The position numbers and the translations under genes are program-made. Below, piece after piece: positions 26,301-39,395 of a stretch of 64,000 nt of DNA; position 1 is the first letter of the stretch; the number at the start of each line of letters is the position of its first letter. The notes under the pieces are model-generated. The model saw nothing but the letters and a program-made list of their open reading frames with translations. It was not told where the DNA came from and ran no database searches. Source of the stretch: Bryopsis sp. KO-2023 (Eukaryota > Chlorophyta > Ulvophyceae > Bryopsidales > Bryopsidaceae); assembly GCA_030272585.1 (NCBI GenBank), contig BSYQ01000008.1, positions 1,488,001 to 1,552,000 on the forward strand, given 5' to 3'.

Positions 26301-29300
26301 ACACAGCATGGCTAATACGGGATTTAGCTTCGGTGGGTTTTCTTGTATTTCTATTTCCATCGATGGACCGTTCGAGTCCTTCTTAGTTTTAAATCACTTT
26401 GAAAAAATGTTTATAGAGCTGAGCCGATACATATCGTCTTATGATGGGTCAAGCATCCCTGAAACAATTTATCCTATCCTAAAACTCAAACACTGCCAAC
26501 AAGTTCTGCCTTCTCTATTTTTAATTTTGTTTTCGTGGGTAAGTGTACCTTTTTGGCTTCTGTTTTTATTTCTTCAGTGAAAAGTGTGACCAAATCTGCA
26601 TGCACCAGCCAGGGGGCTTGAGAACGAAACGTCCCCAAGGCCAGCCAATACTCAATGCAAACCTCCAACGCCAAAAGCATTCTGCTGCTCAGGTACAGAG
26701 TCAAAAAGTGGGAAATGAACCTGCAAACAGGGAAAAGAAAAGTTAAAACAAACTAACAAACTAAGATCAATTAATTACCCACAAATAAATGCCTTTTTTG
26801 GGGGGCAGGCACCCCTAGCTCGAAAAGCCAACATCCTCCTTTTCCTTTTTCGATTAGGGTTTCTTGAACTGTCTTTTCATTTTGAAAAAAAAGAAAAAAG
26901 TGAAATGAGAAAGATATTTTTTGTTGGTGATTTTACCTCATTTGTGAGTCGACTCATCACCCACACTCAATTTTTTTGTAGAAATTCAAATTTAAAATTA
27001 GTAAATCAATCAATAAATAGGGCCCTTTTCACATATTTCCACAGTGGATGGGCTCCAAGAAGCTTCCAGCATCACTGTAATTCATTTAAAAAAATCTTAA
27101 TCACTTATTAAATGGCATTCACCCCTAATGTGTGCCCCTTTTCGGAGAAAAAAAATTGCTAAAACCTTTTTTTTCATCTCAACTCACTTGACAATGGGGA
27201 GCACCAGGACTTGCACGATTTTGTGTGCCCTTCTCAATTTGACCATCCATGCTCTCAAAGTGTAACTGATTCGAGAGCAGAATTTCAGCAGCACCGACCC
27301 CAAAAGATCTTTCTGGATGGATTCAAAAATGCTGAGCGAAGTGCTGGCTTCGTCGATCGCGATATCGCACACCCAGTTCAACACTCGAAGTCCCTGTTCA
27401 CATTCGAAATATAATTTTCAAAAGAAAAAAAAAACCAGAATCGAACGTGTTTCTGCGTGGGGAAATGCCTTTGCATTGGTGGGCAAGCTCAATGAACGAG
27501 CGGGAAAAAAAAAAAAAAACCTTCCCAACAGACGGAGAATGGTGCAAACTGGCATAAATACATTTTTTTGAATGGTTTTGTTTTCGTGTTTCTTTTCTTA
27601 GTGGGGGACATCAGGTTCAATGGATTTTTTTTCTTTTTTTTAAAACAGGGGGGAGGAGAGGTGCTCACCTGGGAGGATAACAGCCCGACCTTCCTCTTTT
27701 CGAAGAAAAAGTGTTTCATCCCTGCTGCCAATCGCACTCGGGCCTCCACCATCAACTTATGACCAAAACACCACAAAAAAACAGTAGAATAGGGTCAACA
27801 TCCTTGCAGGAAAAACGAGCATACAAAATTATTTGAAATCACAACAAGAATCATTCTTCAACCCAGAGCAATTTCACGATCGGTTTTCAACAATGAACGC
27901 TAAAAAAACCCACAGAGCAAAACTTCGTCTCCATTCTGTTGCTACGGCAAAAAGAAAAAAAAAGAAAAAAGAAAATACCACAGATTTCTTTTCCGCTGTT
28001 TTCTGTTCATGTGTTGTTTTTCTTTTTTCTTTTTTTTTTTCTGGATGTGGCAGCCCACCTCTCGGTTGTATGTTCTGAGGGAAGGGTGTCTTGTCATGCC
28101 CCTGCCCTCCCAGATTTTCTGCACGTGATCGTAGTCCAAGGTTCTGTGATTGGGCCCCCCCGAGCTGGTGTGGACCAACTCTTGCGGCCCCAACAGTGAT
28201 TGTTCCACATTTCCACGTTCATCAACAGATTCCAGTTTCGCTGACCTGATCCTCGTCCAATTCTAATTTAAGCAAAAAAAACAATCAAAATAAGCTTTTT
28301 TTTTACTTTTTTTTACTTTTTTTTGGGGGGGGGATAAAAGTAGATTCAAAATTGATACAAAAAGGCACAGGGAGGAATACGATAACAAAGCAACCTTCAC
28401 GAAACAATTTGATTTTTTGGACCTTCAATTTTTGCATCCTTCAGGTTTATATATACATGAGATCACTTGTTTGATACCATCACTCCAGCAATTCTCGATC
28501 TGTCAGAAGATCCAGCAGCGACTTTCTTGTCCAAGGAATCCCGGCCAGAACTGCCCATGGAATCCCGAGCAGTACTGAACGCGTTGGCCGGAAGGGAGGT
28601 CGACCGGCTGGGCCGGATGCTGGGGCCTGAATCGGGGGTCGGGGCCTCCGGCCTTTCAGGAATGGGACTGAACTCCGAATCGACACTAGGTGCCCTCTGC
28701 AAATTTTCAACAGGAAAAAAATGGCTTGGTCGTAAAAAGGAACAGGGCAAAATGATTTTGATATCCCAAAACGAAAAAACTTTTTGCGGAGAATGAGATC
28801 AGAATTTGCACTTTAAATTAAAAAAACTGTTTTCAAAACCTCCTATGGACCGAGAAAGGAGGTGCAAAATCATCAATGTGCGGCAGTTTTTCAAAATATG
28901 ATAAAGGCATCCATAACTTACTGCTGCCTTCCTCAGTATTGCAACAAAAAAGTCATGAAAAATAAAAAAAAAAAAAATCATGTGATGAGCCAAATGCCAG
29001 AAGAATTTTACAGTGATAAAAAAATAAAAAAATAACACCTGGTGTAGATTTTTATTATTTTTAATTTTTTTTAAACTCTTATCAAACTTACGTAAGTTTC
29101 GTCGATGCCAGAAACAATAACGACACTTCCATAGCCCAAATGCAGCCAGTGAGGGCAAGCACTTCCTGCATCAATATTCTACAAAAAAGAAAAAGAGTTT
29201 CAAAACTAAGACTGGCAGGGAAAGGGGAAAATCATGCCACAAAACGTTTTTTTGTAATCGATGCTCAGGGCAGCATAAGGTCTTCCACACTTTAATCTAA

Positions 29301-32300
29301 AAAAATGCGAAAACAAATTTTCTCAGGGGGCGGGGGGGGGGGGGGGTTCCTTTAAAGAAAGTAGAAAGCAGGCTGAACATCGTCGAGGGTTGTCAGACTC
29401 ACACATCAACAAAGCCACCAAGCGGTGTGTGTGAATATTATTCAAATATGGAACAGGATTTCTCAATCGGTTTTTCAAACACTGTTGTACACATTGGAGC
29501 GTTGTTTTCCCAGTTTAAAAATCATGAGGTTACCAGTGGCGCTGGGGCTTTGCCTGGCAGCGGTTGGACTGGTTTCACATCGTTCATATCAGCGAACAGA
29601 GCACTGTCTTTTTTGTCGCTGAATCCCACGGACAGCAAAACATCCTCATCGCTCATGGAAGTATACATCAGTTCTTCGTTCAGCAGCGTCAATCGATCTT
29701 CATCAGTCAGACCTGGAAAAGGCAATAAAAAAATACTAAAAAAAAAACAGTGTAAAAGACAGATTCCAAGGTCAACGAAATACTCCAAATGCCATGAGTG
29801 CTTCTGAGCGAATAGCCAGCAACACCACCAACCCTCATGACTCAATCATGACCAATATCCTTGCTGACCCTGATCTTACTTGTTCAAACCAGGCTGATAT
29901 TGAAACAGAAAACAAAAAAAAAACTTTTCATGACCAATATGTGTGGTTTTCGGCAATTTAATGCGGTCTTTTTTTGTATCGTAACACAAAAAGAAGCGCT
30001 TTAATTCTTTATTTTGAAGGAAAAAAATAACTTTGAAAAAGACATGAGCTCACCAGCTTCAGCATCTTCGCTACCTCCCATCATTCTGGAAAAGAAAAAC
30101 AAAAAATCAGTTTTGGCCACACGGCATAGTTTTGAACAAGATTTTATTCCACCCCAACGCACAGGAGCTACACACGACGTGGTGTTTTGACCTTTTTTTC
30201 GAAACCTTGTTCGAAAAACTGTCCTGCAAAACCCAATCAATTTTCTTCTTTTTTTTTTTTTTTTTTTTGGGGGGGGGGGGACTTCACAAAATAAACAGAT
30301 CTCTATGATTTTCTAGTTGCAATTGCCCCCTTTTTTCCCCCATTTCCGAAATATATCTTCGATCAAACAAACACCACTCACTTGAGCAACGGCCAGCTCG
30401 TCCTGGACAAATCCGTATGCTTGCTCATGACTCTTTTTACATTCCCCTCTTTCTTAGTTTTTACTTCGGGGGCCCCATCCAAAGCCACGGCTTTGGAAAC
30501 TGCCGCCCAATCCACCCCCCTCAGCATCCCCCCCTTGTTGCTCTGAAGCAAGGAAATCACTTTATCGGTGTAGTCCGTCAAAGCTTCTTTCGCCCTTTCC
30601 ACCATGTGCAGCTTGATCAAGGTCACTCTGTTCAGGCCCGTCCATCTCAGAAGCACCGGAATCATGGGAGCGTTCACCAGTAAGGTAAGCAACACGAAGC
30701 CGGACGTCCAAAGAGCGATCTGCGCTCTAACCTGAAAACGATTTAAAAAAAAATGCTTCAAAGGACTGTGATATTCATTCGTTGCTTTTTTTTTTTAACT
30801 CTTTTCTCAGCAGCAGATGCAACGAATCCATGCGGAATGTCCACCTAGCAAAAAGTCAAGCGACGGGAAAGGGGGTTGGTTTTCTTGATAAAACACGGTC
30901 TGGCTCCTGTAGAATTATTTTGAGCAGTACAGAAGCAACCCAGGCGGGGTTTGGAGGGGGAGGGATGTTTTTTTGTTTTTTTTTTTCCTCCCCAAAACCC
31001 CCTCCCCCATGAAACAAACGTCGAATTCACTGTTTTGTTATTCATCTCGAAGTGCTTACCTTTCGAAGGTTGGGGTCATCTTTGGGCGGGTGTGGCAACG
31101 TCACGACTGTTTGGGCCATGATGAGGGAGAGAGATCCCCTCAATCCGGCGAAACTCACGAAGATGATGGCTTTGAAGGAAATGGGGGCTCGGAACAAGCG
31201 AAGCAAGGGAGAAAACAGAGTGATCAAGGCAAAACGGAAAGCGAAAATAGCAACGTAGATCACGGGGACCCACATGAAAGTGGTGACGAAAGCGCTCGAA
31301 AACGTTTTGTCCTGGTAGATGTCCACCATCGATCTGCACATGGATCAAACACACACACGCTCGTTTATTTTTTATCTATTTTTTCGTTTTTTTTTCGTGT
31401 ACATCTCGTTTATTAGGTGGTGTCCCCCTGAAATCAAACCAGCCGATCGACGAGCATTTTTCCCCCACCTTTGAAAGAAATTGTAAGCAGAAGCTCCGGA
31501 AAAGAAAAACACCATGCCGTTGATCACCAGCCCTATGACATCCCAGAAGGTTTGGAACACCCCAGATTCTCGGGCTTTGGAAGACATGTACCAATTCAGG
31601 GTTGCGGAGCCGTACAGCCCGTACACCACCACAGCAATCACTCCAGAAACTTTCAGGGTTTCGTTGGCTATGTAGAAGCACATGTAAGCGGCACCAACGG
31701 TCAAAGCCACCTCAATGTGGGAATTTTTACCCCTCTGGTAGTGGAGCAGCTTGAAAGCCAATCTGAGCAATCCACAGCGGAAAAGATCATTCGCTGCAAG
31801 GGAAATTAGTCAAAGATTGACTAATGGTGACACTAAGATGCTTCCATCAGTGGTAAAAAAAATCACGACGGAGAGACCTGGGGGGGGGGACCATGTTCAA
31901 CTCACTGAGTGGCAACGCCAAACAGCAGCCCAATTCCTGCTCCTCCGATGGCCAACACGGCGATTCCAAAGACCATGTTTTGTAGAATTTCCCCGACACC
32001 GGCGTCTGGCTCATGTACTCCCTCCTTGTGCAAGTGTTTGACTTTTTCCAGAAAGAATTCGAACAGCACGATGGAGGTGGCATCATTGAACAGCGATTCG
32101 CCTTCTATCAAAACGCTCAAGCTCTCTGGTCCGCCACCTGCAACACCACACCACAGCATGGCAGCTTCTTTAGGGAAAAAACATGGGGGTCCAATTATTG
32201 GGGAAAAAAGAGGGGGGGGGGGGGGCTGTCTATAGCTCCCCGCCAATAAAAAAGACTCATCCGCCGACAGCATCTTTTCTGGCTTCTTAAATTAGTTTAT

Positions 32301-34283
32301 TTGCTGACAAGGTGGGATGTTGATTTTTGTTCCCCTAGAAAGAAAGGCTGGCTGAAATATGAAGTATACTTCCAGCATATTCTTGACCCCCACACACACA
32401 CATTTCAAAAAAAAAACCACCTTGTTTCAACACAGCGGTGACAGCAACAGCATCTGTGGAGGCAACCATGGTTGCGAACAGGAAAGCGTGGCTCCATTGC
32501 CATCCCGAATGGCGTAGATCCAAGCCGTACAGCATGAAAACTCCCAATAGGGCCGTGTTGCATAACACCACCAGGAATGCAAACACAAGCACTTGAACCA
32601 TCACCTGCATCAAGGGTTTAAAATAAATTAAAATAAATAATAAATAAAAATGGCCACTCATAACTTCATTTTATGCATTGCCCTTTTTTTTTTGAAGGGG
32701 CGTCTGCAGTGAGTCAATCGGTAGGGTTGGGTTTTTTCTCCAGCTCTTTGAAAATTTGACATCCCGTGCCAAGAAAGCAAAAGGTCGAATTCTGCTCCTG
32801 TTGATGTGCAGAAATCTGGCGGAATGTGAAAAACAAACAGGGCAAACTACCTTTTTGAAAACGAAGTACTCTATTCGGACGGCACTGTCGAGCAGCAGCG
32901 GGGGAAGGAACACGTAAAAGAAAATCTCTGCAGGCTGCATGCCCAGCCATAAATCGATGCCGTTGCCGAAATGCCCCAAATTAACCTCCAAATTCAAAAA
33001 CTGAAAAAAACCACCTGTGACATTAAAAAAAAATGAACAGAAACAAACAAACCAACCTCATCATTGCGAATCGTCGAGTTCTGCAAATGGGTAGGTAACA
33101 CCCTTAAAAAGTTAAACTTCTGAAAAAGATCTCCATTCATTTTGGTTCTCTTTCTCAATCAAATGACTCAACCATTCAAATTTTGTGTGCATGCAAGAAG
33201 GGCATAAAATCATAAGCGATGGGGATCCTTATTTTTTTTCTGTCTTTTTTTCTTGGTTGTTTTGGCAGTAATGTGCATGCCAGCTTACCTGCTACAAGAA
33301 CAAGAATTGCATAGTATTTTTTCGGCACGATGCAAGCCAGCAACACCCCCACCGCCCCAAACAAAATCGCATCGAAGGCGCTCCCCGGAACGACACACCA
33401 GTTATAATGATCTGCATTCACACAGACGCAACAAAAAAAAACCCAAAAAATATCAGAATCCTTCCTCGAGAACCTGTGGCTTTTCTTTCCCTTTGTTCAA
33501 TCAATTTCAGCGAAGGTTTAATAAGAATCCATTTGGAGAAGGAAATGGAACAGAAATTTAGCTGCCGGGTTGGGCCGAATTAATTAGTCATTTCCGATAA
33601 CATTTGAACAGGAAATCGAGGAGGGGGGGGATGCACAAATATATAAAGTCCCCAATACATATAACGATATTCTAGTCATTAAACAACATTGATGGATGGA
33701 TTTGTTGAAAAAAATAGAACATACCCACTTAGAAACAAGCATCATGGAACACAAAAGAGCCCACACCACCCCCAAAAATAATTAACGGTGAAAGAAAGAA
33801 AAAATAGGTGGAAAGTTTGGGTTTACATTTCAAGCAGAAATTAAAAAATGTGAGAAAAAGTATGAATAACTTGAATGTCCAGTGTGAAACCTGTTTTTTG
33901 CAAGTGATCATGTTGATCCTGATATGACCGATGTTGATGAGATCGATTCAAAGGGGCCCAAATGCGATCCAACAGTGTGTGAGATCAAATCGTAACGCAA
34001 ATTTAGCCGTCAATAATATCAGCCATCCGACGACTTGATCGCCTGTGATCACGACCCCCCCCCAAACTGATTTTCGCGACAACGGTCGGCCGCTCGCGCG
34101 CCACCCTCCTGGGAATATCTACCCGGAACAGAAAGAGACTAAACGAAATCCCGTCTCACCTTGGTCGTAGAAATCGTTGTAGTTGCCGTAATTCACCGAC
34201 CTGTTGTGACAGTAGGCGTAGGCATCGTTGCCGGGGCCCCCCAATGGGAGAACGCCGGGATCAACGTCGGGTTCCGGTGGCAT
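23349..34283 (-). CDS. SOS1-like plasma-membrane Na+/H+ antiporter with cyclic-nucleotide-binding-like domain
   Basis: Twenty-four exons assemble in phase to 1,476 aa: 34283-34160, 33411-33289, 33014-32851, 32604-32421, 32137-31906, 31762-31469, 31333-31060, 30731-30382, 30085-30054, 29712-29534, 29165-29092, 28920-28840, 28694-28467, 28245-28059, 27755-27669, 27393-27188, 26720-26549, 26174-25902, 25756-25614, 25318-25009, 24835-24731, 24423-24273, 23923-23591 and 23473-23349. Residues about 45-490 form the CPA1 exchanger with many membrane segments, including FYVFLPPLLLDSA, VASTDAVAVTAVLKQGGG, the ND motif in IEGESLFNDATSIVLFEFF, and FAGLRGSLSLIMAQ. The tail contains EAPERFQAIQTYRATM and GLLEESEHEMMHDLIEEKV, typical of the SOS1/NHX7 cytosolic region, then a cyclic-nucleotide-binding-like fold (about 1090-1180, GEFFG-like HEFFLGKGGVLGLLPALVG). 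Known SOS1 proteins export Na+. At 1,476 aa it exceeds the usual 1,100-1,200 for plants because of Ser/Pro-rich linkers. Confidence 0.88.
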
Positions 34284-35397
34284 CCGTACAAAACTGGTTT
34301 TTCACTCTCGGCGCGACAGAAACAAGGATTTGAACAAACGCGTTACATGGAGCGAGCGGGACGCTCTGAAATAGTTGGCCCAGACAGAAACACAGGGCGT
34401 TCAAATGTACAGGAGATTGCTTCGAGCACCACGCCAAACCCTTTGCGCAGGATCTCGTAAGCCAAGCCACCCCACGTCACATTGACACACCTTTTCTCAC
34501 ACTTTCTCAACAACAACATAATTTTTTTCAACTTTTTTTTGCGAATTATTAGGCAACCAGAAAAATCCTGGGGAAACCCACCACTGACTTTCCAAGGAGA
34601 ATTTGTTCATTGGTGGTTTACATGGGGGCCACATATGTATTTTTTGGGCATTATGGGAGAGGTGATGGCCTCTTTTTACCTTATTGTATTAATTATTTCT
34701 GTTATTGTTATTCGTTCATTGGTTAGTTATGTATGTTGTAGAGTTGAAACCAGCGACCATACAAAAGGAAAACGTGGATGATTGATTTTATCCTCGACTG
34801 CCGTACAGTTATGATCCAATCACCACACCAACTTAGTGGGTTCAACAATGTATATACGTAACATATCTTCTTTCTTTTTCTCAGTTATGTATGTAAATGT
34901 AATATATTTTCCTTTCTTTTCCTCATTAAGATGAAACAATGGCCAACTCTGACTTTCGTTCACACCTTGCTTGACCTCCAGTCGACTGGGCACCAGTTGA
35001 GTTGCAGGATAATAGAGCTGACAAGGCTTTCTGTTGTCTGCTCCGATCAGAACCAGCAAACTGCCACAAAAAACTGGCAAGGTATTCCAACGCAAGAAAC
35101 TCACTTCTTCGTGCCCAATGATTCTCAACAATGAAATGTGCTTTCCCATTACATATTGATGATCAAGCTCCCCTCCCCCCTTCTTCCTGTGTGGAAAACC
35201 TGAGCGAGAGTCGCGGAATTTGGATGTCCCTAGTAACAAGATGCCCTCCAGTTTTTTAAATCACAAACTTGGATCACCCCACCCCTCCCCTCCCCTCCCG
35301 CACCCCAGCATGAAATCGGCCCAGACAATCAGCTGAGCTCAAAAAGCCGAGTTTTATTTGTATTTTTTGTGGGATGTATCTCAGTCTCAGTGAAGCT
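34284..35397. other. Intergenic region upstream of the antiporter gene
   Basis: This holds the presumed promoter of the leftward antiporter gene and the 3' flank of the small secreted-protein gene. No coding exon is supported. The part near 35,170-35,310 has several C-runs on the plus strand. Confidence 0.5.
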
Positions 35398-36397
35398 TCA
35401 CAACCCCAGCCAACTGAGGATGGCCTTCACAGCGTTTGTATTGTTCTTCCTACCGGGCTTGACCTGGGAAGAGAAAATACATGAAAAAAAAAGGTGATAA
35501 TTGCTGCCAGCAAAGGAATGCAAGAAAAAATGACAGATGATAGCATGATGATTCGCCAAATGAAAAGGTGGCCAGGAAAAAAAAACAGAAATGTAATTTT
35601 AAATGTGTATGTATGTATATGATGAGTCATCATGAGCAAAAAATCAACCAAAGTGTTGTTTTTTTAAAGGACAGGTCTTAACGTTGATTCTAATGTCTAT
35701 TTCCATAATCATAATCATAATCATAATCATAATTACAACCCACAGCAAAAGAGAGCCATCACCCTCTATGATGCTGGAACAAAGACAAAAAGGAAAGAAA
35801 AGAAAAAGAAAAACAAAAAAAACAAAAACAAAACAAAAACCTTAGGATTGTAAACCTGCTGTCTATTTCCATTGTTGCGACTAGTAAATAATGAGTTTTC
35901 CGAGGAAGGGTCAAAATTCCCATTACCTTGGCCCTATTCCTTCCTTTCGAATCGTTGTTGATGACGATGGAGGTGCCCCAGCCGCCGCCGGGACCAACAC
36001 CTGAATCCATGAATTTCACCACTGAAACAAGGAAGAGACGCAGGAAACCTAGCTAGATAGGGAGTTGCACAACAGATTTTGAGGTCGCAAGAAATAATCG
36101 GACCTCAGTTTCCCTTACTCTGAACGGTGGTCACTTCAGAAAGGGATCCCGACATCGCCCTGGATGGAGAGACTGTGCATTCGGCGTCTATGCATACCAC
36201 ATTCTGCAGCACCGCCCTGCGACCGAACGATGCTCCTGAAAACAGAAAAGGCGCGGGCGCCGTTAGCGCGCACCGATCGATCGTTCCCCGGTTTCTTGAG
36301 AAGATTCGTGAGTGTTGTTGAGAGTACCAGACGCTGGCTGTGATTGGATCAACATGGCGGCGAAGGCAGCCACACAAACGAGCGTGCGCATCTCCAT
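35398..36397 (-). CDS. Small secreted orphan protein (115 aa)
   Basis: Four exons keep phase: 36397-36328, 36235-36119, 36021-35927 and 35463-35398. They encode 115 aa. An in-frame ATG two codons downstream is an equally possible start. Residues 1-23 form a signal peptide (LVCVAAFAAMLIQSQPASG). The mature part has only two Cys (VCIDAEC), a Gly-rich turn GVGPGGGWGTSIVINNDSKG, and a basic C-terminus ending in ILSWLGL. I do not recognise the family. The tidy intron phases and signal peptide argue that it is real, and two Cys six residues apart suggest a small disulfide loop. It lies tail-to-head with the PurN gene upstream, with about 400 bp between them. Confidence 0.7.
35704..35734. repeat. 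(ATAATC)n microsatellite
   Basis: About five tandem copies of the hexamer ATAATC lie in the last intron of the small secreted-protein gene, followed by a long A/G-rich tract. Confidence 0.85.
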
Positions 36398-36797
36398 CCT
36401 CTCTCAAACACGTGCGCGGAGCAGGATTTTTTCGAAAAACAAGGGCGGAATTCTGTGGGTGGGAGATACTGGAGTTGTGTTTTTGGCTGATGTGAATGCT
36501 AAGTGATCTCGGGTCCAGTCGCATCCCGTCGTCGAACTTTGGGGCGGGTGGGGGACTGTTGCAACATCCATACCTCCACAAGAACAGTGAAACTTAAACA
36601 GCAAGGAGGTGGATGTTCATGAGCATGATTCCTGTTTGTTCATTAGCTTTCCTTAAAAAAATCTGCTTTATGAAAAGCTTTTCTTCGGCCAGAACTCCAT
36701 GGGCCTCCATGTTGCAACCCGAAGAAAACGATACGATGCGCTACCACACAAACTGAAACGAGACGATCTGTTGAGAAACAGTTAAAAGGAATTGAGA

Positions 36798-38068
36798 CTA
36801 ATGGGCTGACCATACGATCGGAACCCCATCTTCCCGCCAAGTCACCCTCCCATCGCACAGCGCCGCCACACATTCAGGAAACAATTTGTGCTCTTCTTGA
36901 AGGACCCTGGCCGCCACTTTCTGGGGGTTGTCCATCGGAAAAACTGAAACCACTCTCTGCGCAAGAATCGGGCCCCTGTCATATTCCTCATCCACATAAT
37001 GAACGGTGGGTCCTGAGAAACGAGCTCCGGAGGCCACCACCGCTTCGTGAACTCTCTTCCCATAGTAACCTTGCCCCCCAAACGCAGGCAACAGAGCCGG
37101 ATGAATGTTCAGCATAGCCCTAGGAAAAGCTTGCACCACCTTTGCCGGCACCAGTTTCAAATACCCAGCCAACAGCACGAAATCCACAGTGAACGTATCT
37201 CGCAACGCCACCACCAATTCATCTGTGGTCAGACCATCGGCTTGCTCCTCGTTCCGAAGTTTTTTCAGCTTGGGAAATGTCAGGGTGGGGATTCGATTGT
37301 CTTTGGCATAAGCGACCCCCCCACAGGAGGGAGCGTTGCTCACCACAACTGCAATTTCCCCATGGATCTTGCCGTCACGACATGCTTTGTGGATTGCTCT
37401 GAAATTCGAGCCGCCGCCAGAAACGAAAACGGCAAGTTTGGCTTTCGAAGTGGATAAATCTTGGTTGGAGGGGGGTGCCGATGAGCACGACAAGTTCAAC
37501 CCCCTCCTTCTCTTTGCTTTGCTAGCATTTTCCCTGCCTGTTTGGCAAAAACCTGTGAAAAGCATCCACACACACATCGATCTTCCCCAAGAAATCCAGA
37601 ATGGTTTTCAAGCAAAGAATGTAACCAAGAAACTCGGAGCATTATCTTTATCAGAGTAAAGGGCCTATATTGCTCGTTTTCATGGAGGGATGAGGCCTTC
37701 AGTTCCAACAAAAGCCATTCGAGAAATTATGATCATGATTTTTTGTTTCTCTGGATATCCAAATATGGGCATATGTGCACTTCTACTGCTCCTGCAAATC
37801 TTCAGCTTGCATTGTTTCACAAAATCCAAGAATCTATTCCCCCCCCCCAAAAAAAAACAAATCAAGAAATGAACATCAATTCGAGGTGAAAAAATAATTA
37901 ACAAAAAATTGGACAGATCTTACGTTTAGCCGATAACCACAACGATGGGCTGCGCAGTCCACTGCATCGAAAGCGATCGCCTTCTAAAGGAACGCCGCCC
38001 CTCCCACGGCAATTGCTGGCGGAACACTTGTGAGTTTGAGACGCAGGCGGCGTGCCAATGGGCCTCAT
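36798..38068 (-). CDS. purN: Phosphoribosylglycinamide formyltransferase (PurN), plastid-type
   Basis: Two exons (38068-37924 and 37552-36798) join in phase to 299 aa. The enzyme transfers a formyl group from 10-formyl-tetrahydrofolate to GAR, the third step of purine synthesis. The first 85 or so residues are Ser/Arg-rich with few acids and look like a plastid transit peptide. The catalytic domain starts at KLAVFVSGGGSNFRAIHKAC. The active-site Asn and His are in MLNIHPALLPAFGG, and the Asp lies in HYVDEEYDRGPILAQ. The Gly-rich FGGQGYYGKRVHEAV and the ending WREDGVPIVW match plant PurN closely. Plants use this monofunctional form in plastids, whereas animals fuse it into GART. I take this as good evidence for the green lineage. 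Confidence 0.92.
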
Positions 38069-39395
38069 TTCAGGATTTGGGGGATTTTCACGTTTTGGGT
38101 GGGGTGCATGCGTAAGCCTGATGTGTTGTACGAGATCGCATGTACGGAGATTGCTTTCTGTTGGGCTGCTGCCGGATTCTGTCAATCTGCCATCCAGCAA
38201 GATCGCTGCAACCCTGTGGAAAACAGTGCCTGGGCAGACTGGAGTTCCAAACTTACACTGTCCTCTTCCCCAGAATGATTCAATGATTTGAATCAGGTGC
38301 ACCAGTCAGTCAACTGAGGTTAACCTCAGATGTTAATGAGGATCTGGGATTGTGACTGTCATGGGCAAGTTATGTGGGAAGATCCAATCTGAGGGGACAA
38401 GAAATATATAAATGGACGATTTGTCAGTTGTGGAAACTTCTTTAAAAAGTTGTGCATCTCCACTGCATGTAACCATTGTTTCGATTAATCGATCTGCCCC
38501 CAGTTCCACTTTGTTGCTTCTTCTCAGGCAACGGTGGCATGCAATCACTCTTTCAGAAAGGAAGAAAAGTGTGAGGTTTGCAACTGATGCAAAAAGGGGT
38601 AGGGAAGGGTGTTGCAGTCCAAAGCTACTTTTTCCTGAAGCTACAAAACATCTGAGCACGCATCTATTGACAAAAACTGACATTTGCTGCATGGATTCAT
38701 GCCAATTTTGAAGGAAAATGCTTCAAAATTGGCAGAGAGTGGCACCTGCTCAGCTTCCAAGGGGGTGCAACCCAATCATGCAGCAGAGCCTATCCTGCAG
38801 ACTGCAAACTAACTATGGGATGCATTTTCTTGGTTTTCCTATTTATGTTAATCAATCAGAAGCCACAGCTCCAGAGTCTGCACCAGAGGATGTTAGCAGA
38901 TAAATTTCCCAAAGGTCGATTCTTTTGGGTTTTTTGGATGTGTTCCCCAACCCCCTTTCTGGGTTGGACTTTTGCTGGCACCATTTCCTATCCGTATGTC
39001 TGACTCGGGTCGCGGACGTCCGACGTCAAGTTGGGTCGACTCACCTCAAGCTCCTTGGTTAACTCCAATTCCTGCCCCAGCGGTAACACTTGCTCACAAC
39101 CCGCGCACGTTTCTCGACGGAGCTGTACCTCTGAACGCTGCGAATCGGGCTTCGTGAAAGAGGAAAAAAACACCAAAAAACAGCAGAGCAATCCCCCAAG
39201 TTTTTCCCCGTGCGCCCGCAACTGTCTTTGTCAGGCTTGGTGGCTCTCTGTGCATATTTTTGGTGGTCGGGGAGGGCGGAACCTCTCGAGGCGTCGGTGG
39301 GGCTGGTCGGGCACGCATGTTGAGGATTGAGTGCGAAGGATCGGGCGCAGTTGTCTCTTGGGAAGGGCTGTTAGAGCGTTTTGGGGTGGAAAACA
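38069..39395. other. Divergent intergenic region (PurN / PP2A B')
   Basis: About 1.3 kb separates the leftward PurN ATG from the rightward PP2A B' ATG and must contain both promoters. The last 400 bases before the B' ATG are C/G-balanced and CpG-containing, in keeping with a 5' UTR. A perfect hairpin sits at 38701-38733. No coding exon is supported. Confidence 0.5.
38701..38733. repeat. Perfect inverted repeat, 13-bp arms, 7-nt loop
   Basis: GCCAATTTTGAAG at 38701 and CTTCAAAATTGGC at 38721 are exact reverse complements around GAAAATG. It lies in the divergent intergenic region. Its function is unknown. Confidence 0.8.

Noticed and set aside
39381-39395. Upstream extension of the PP2A B' reading frame
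   Set aside because: The frame is open only from a TTG codon upstream. The first ATG (39396) gives the expected variable head, so I used it.
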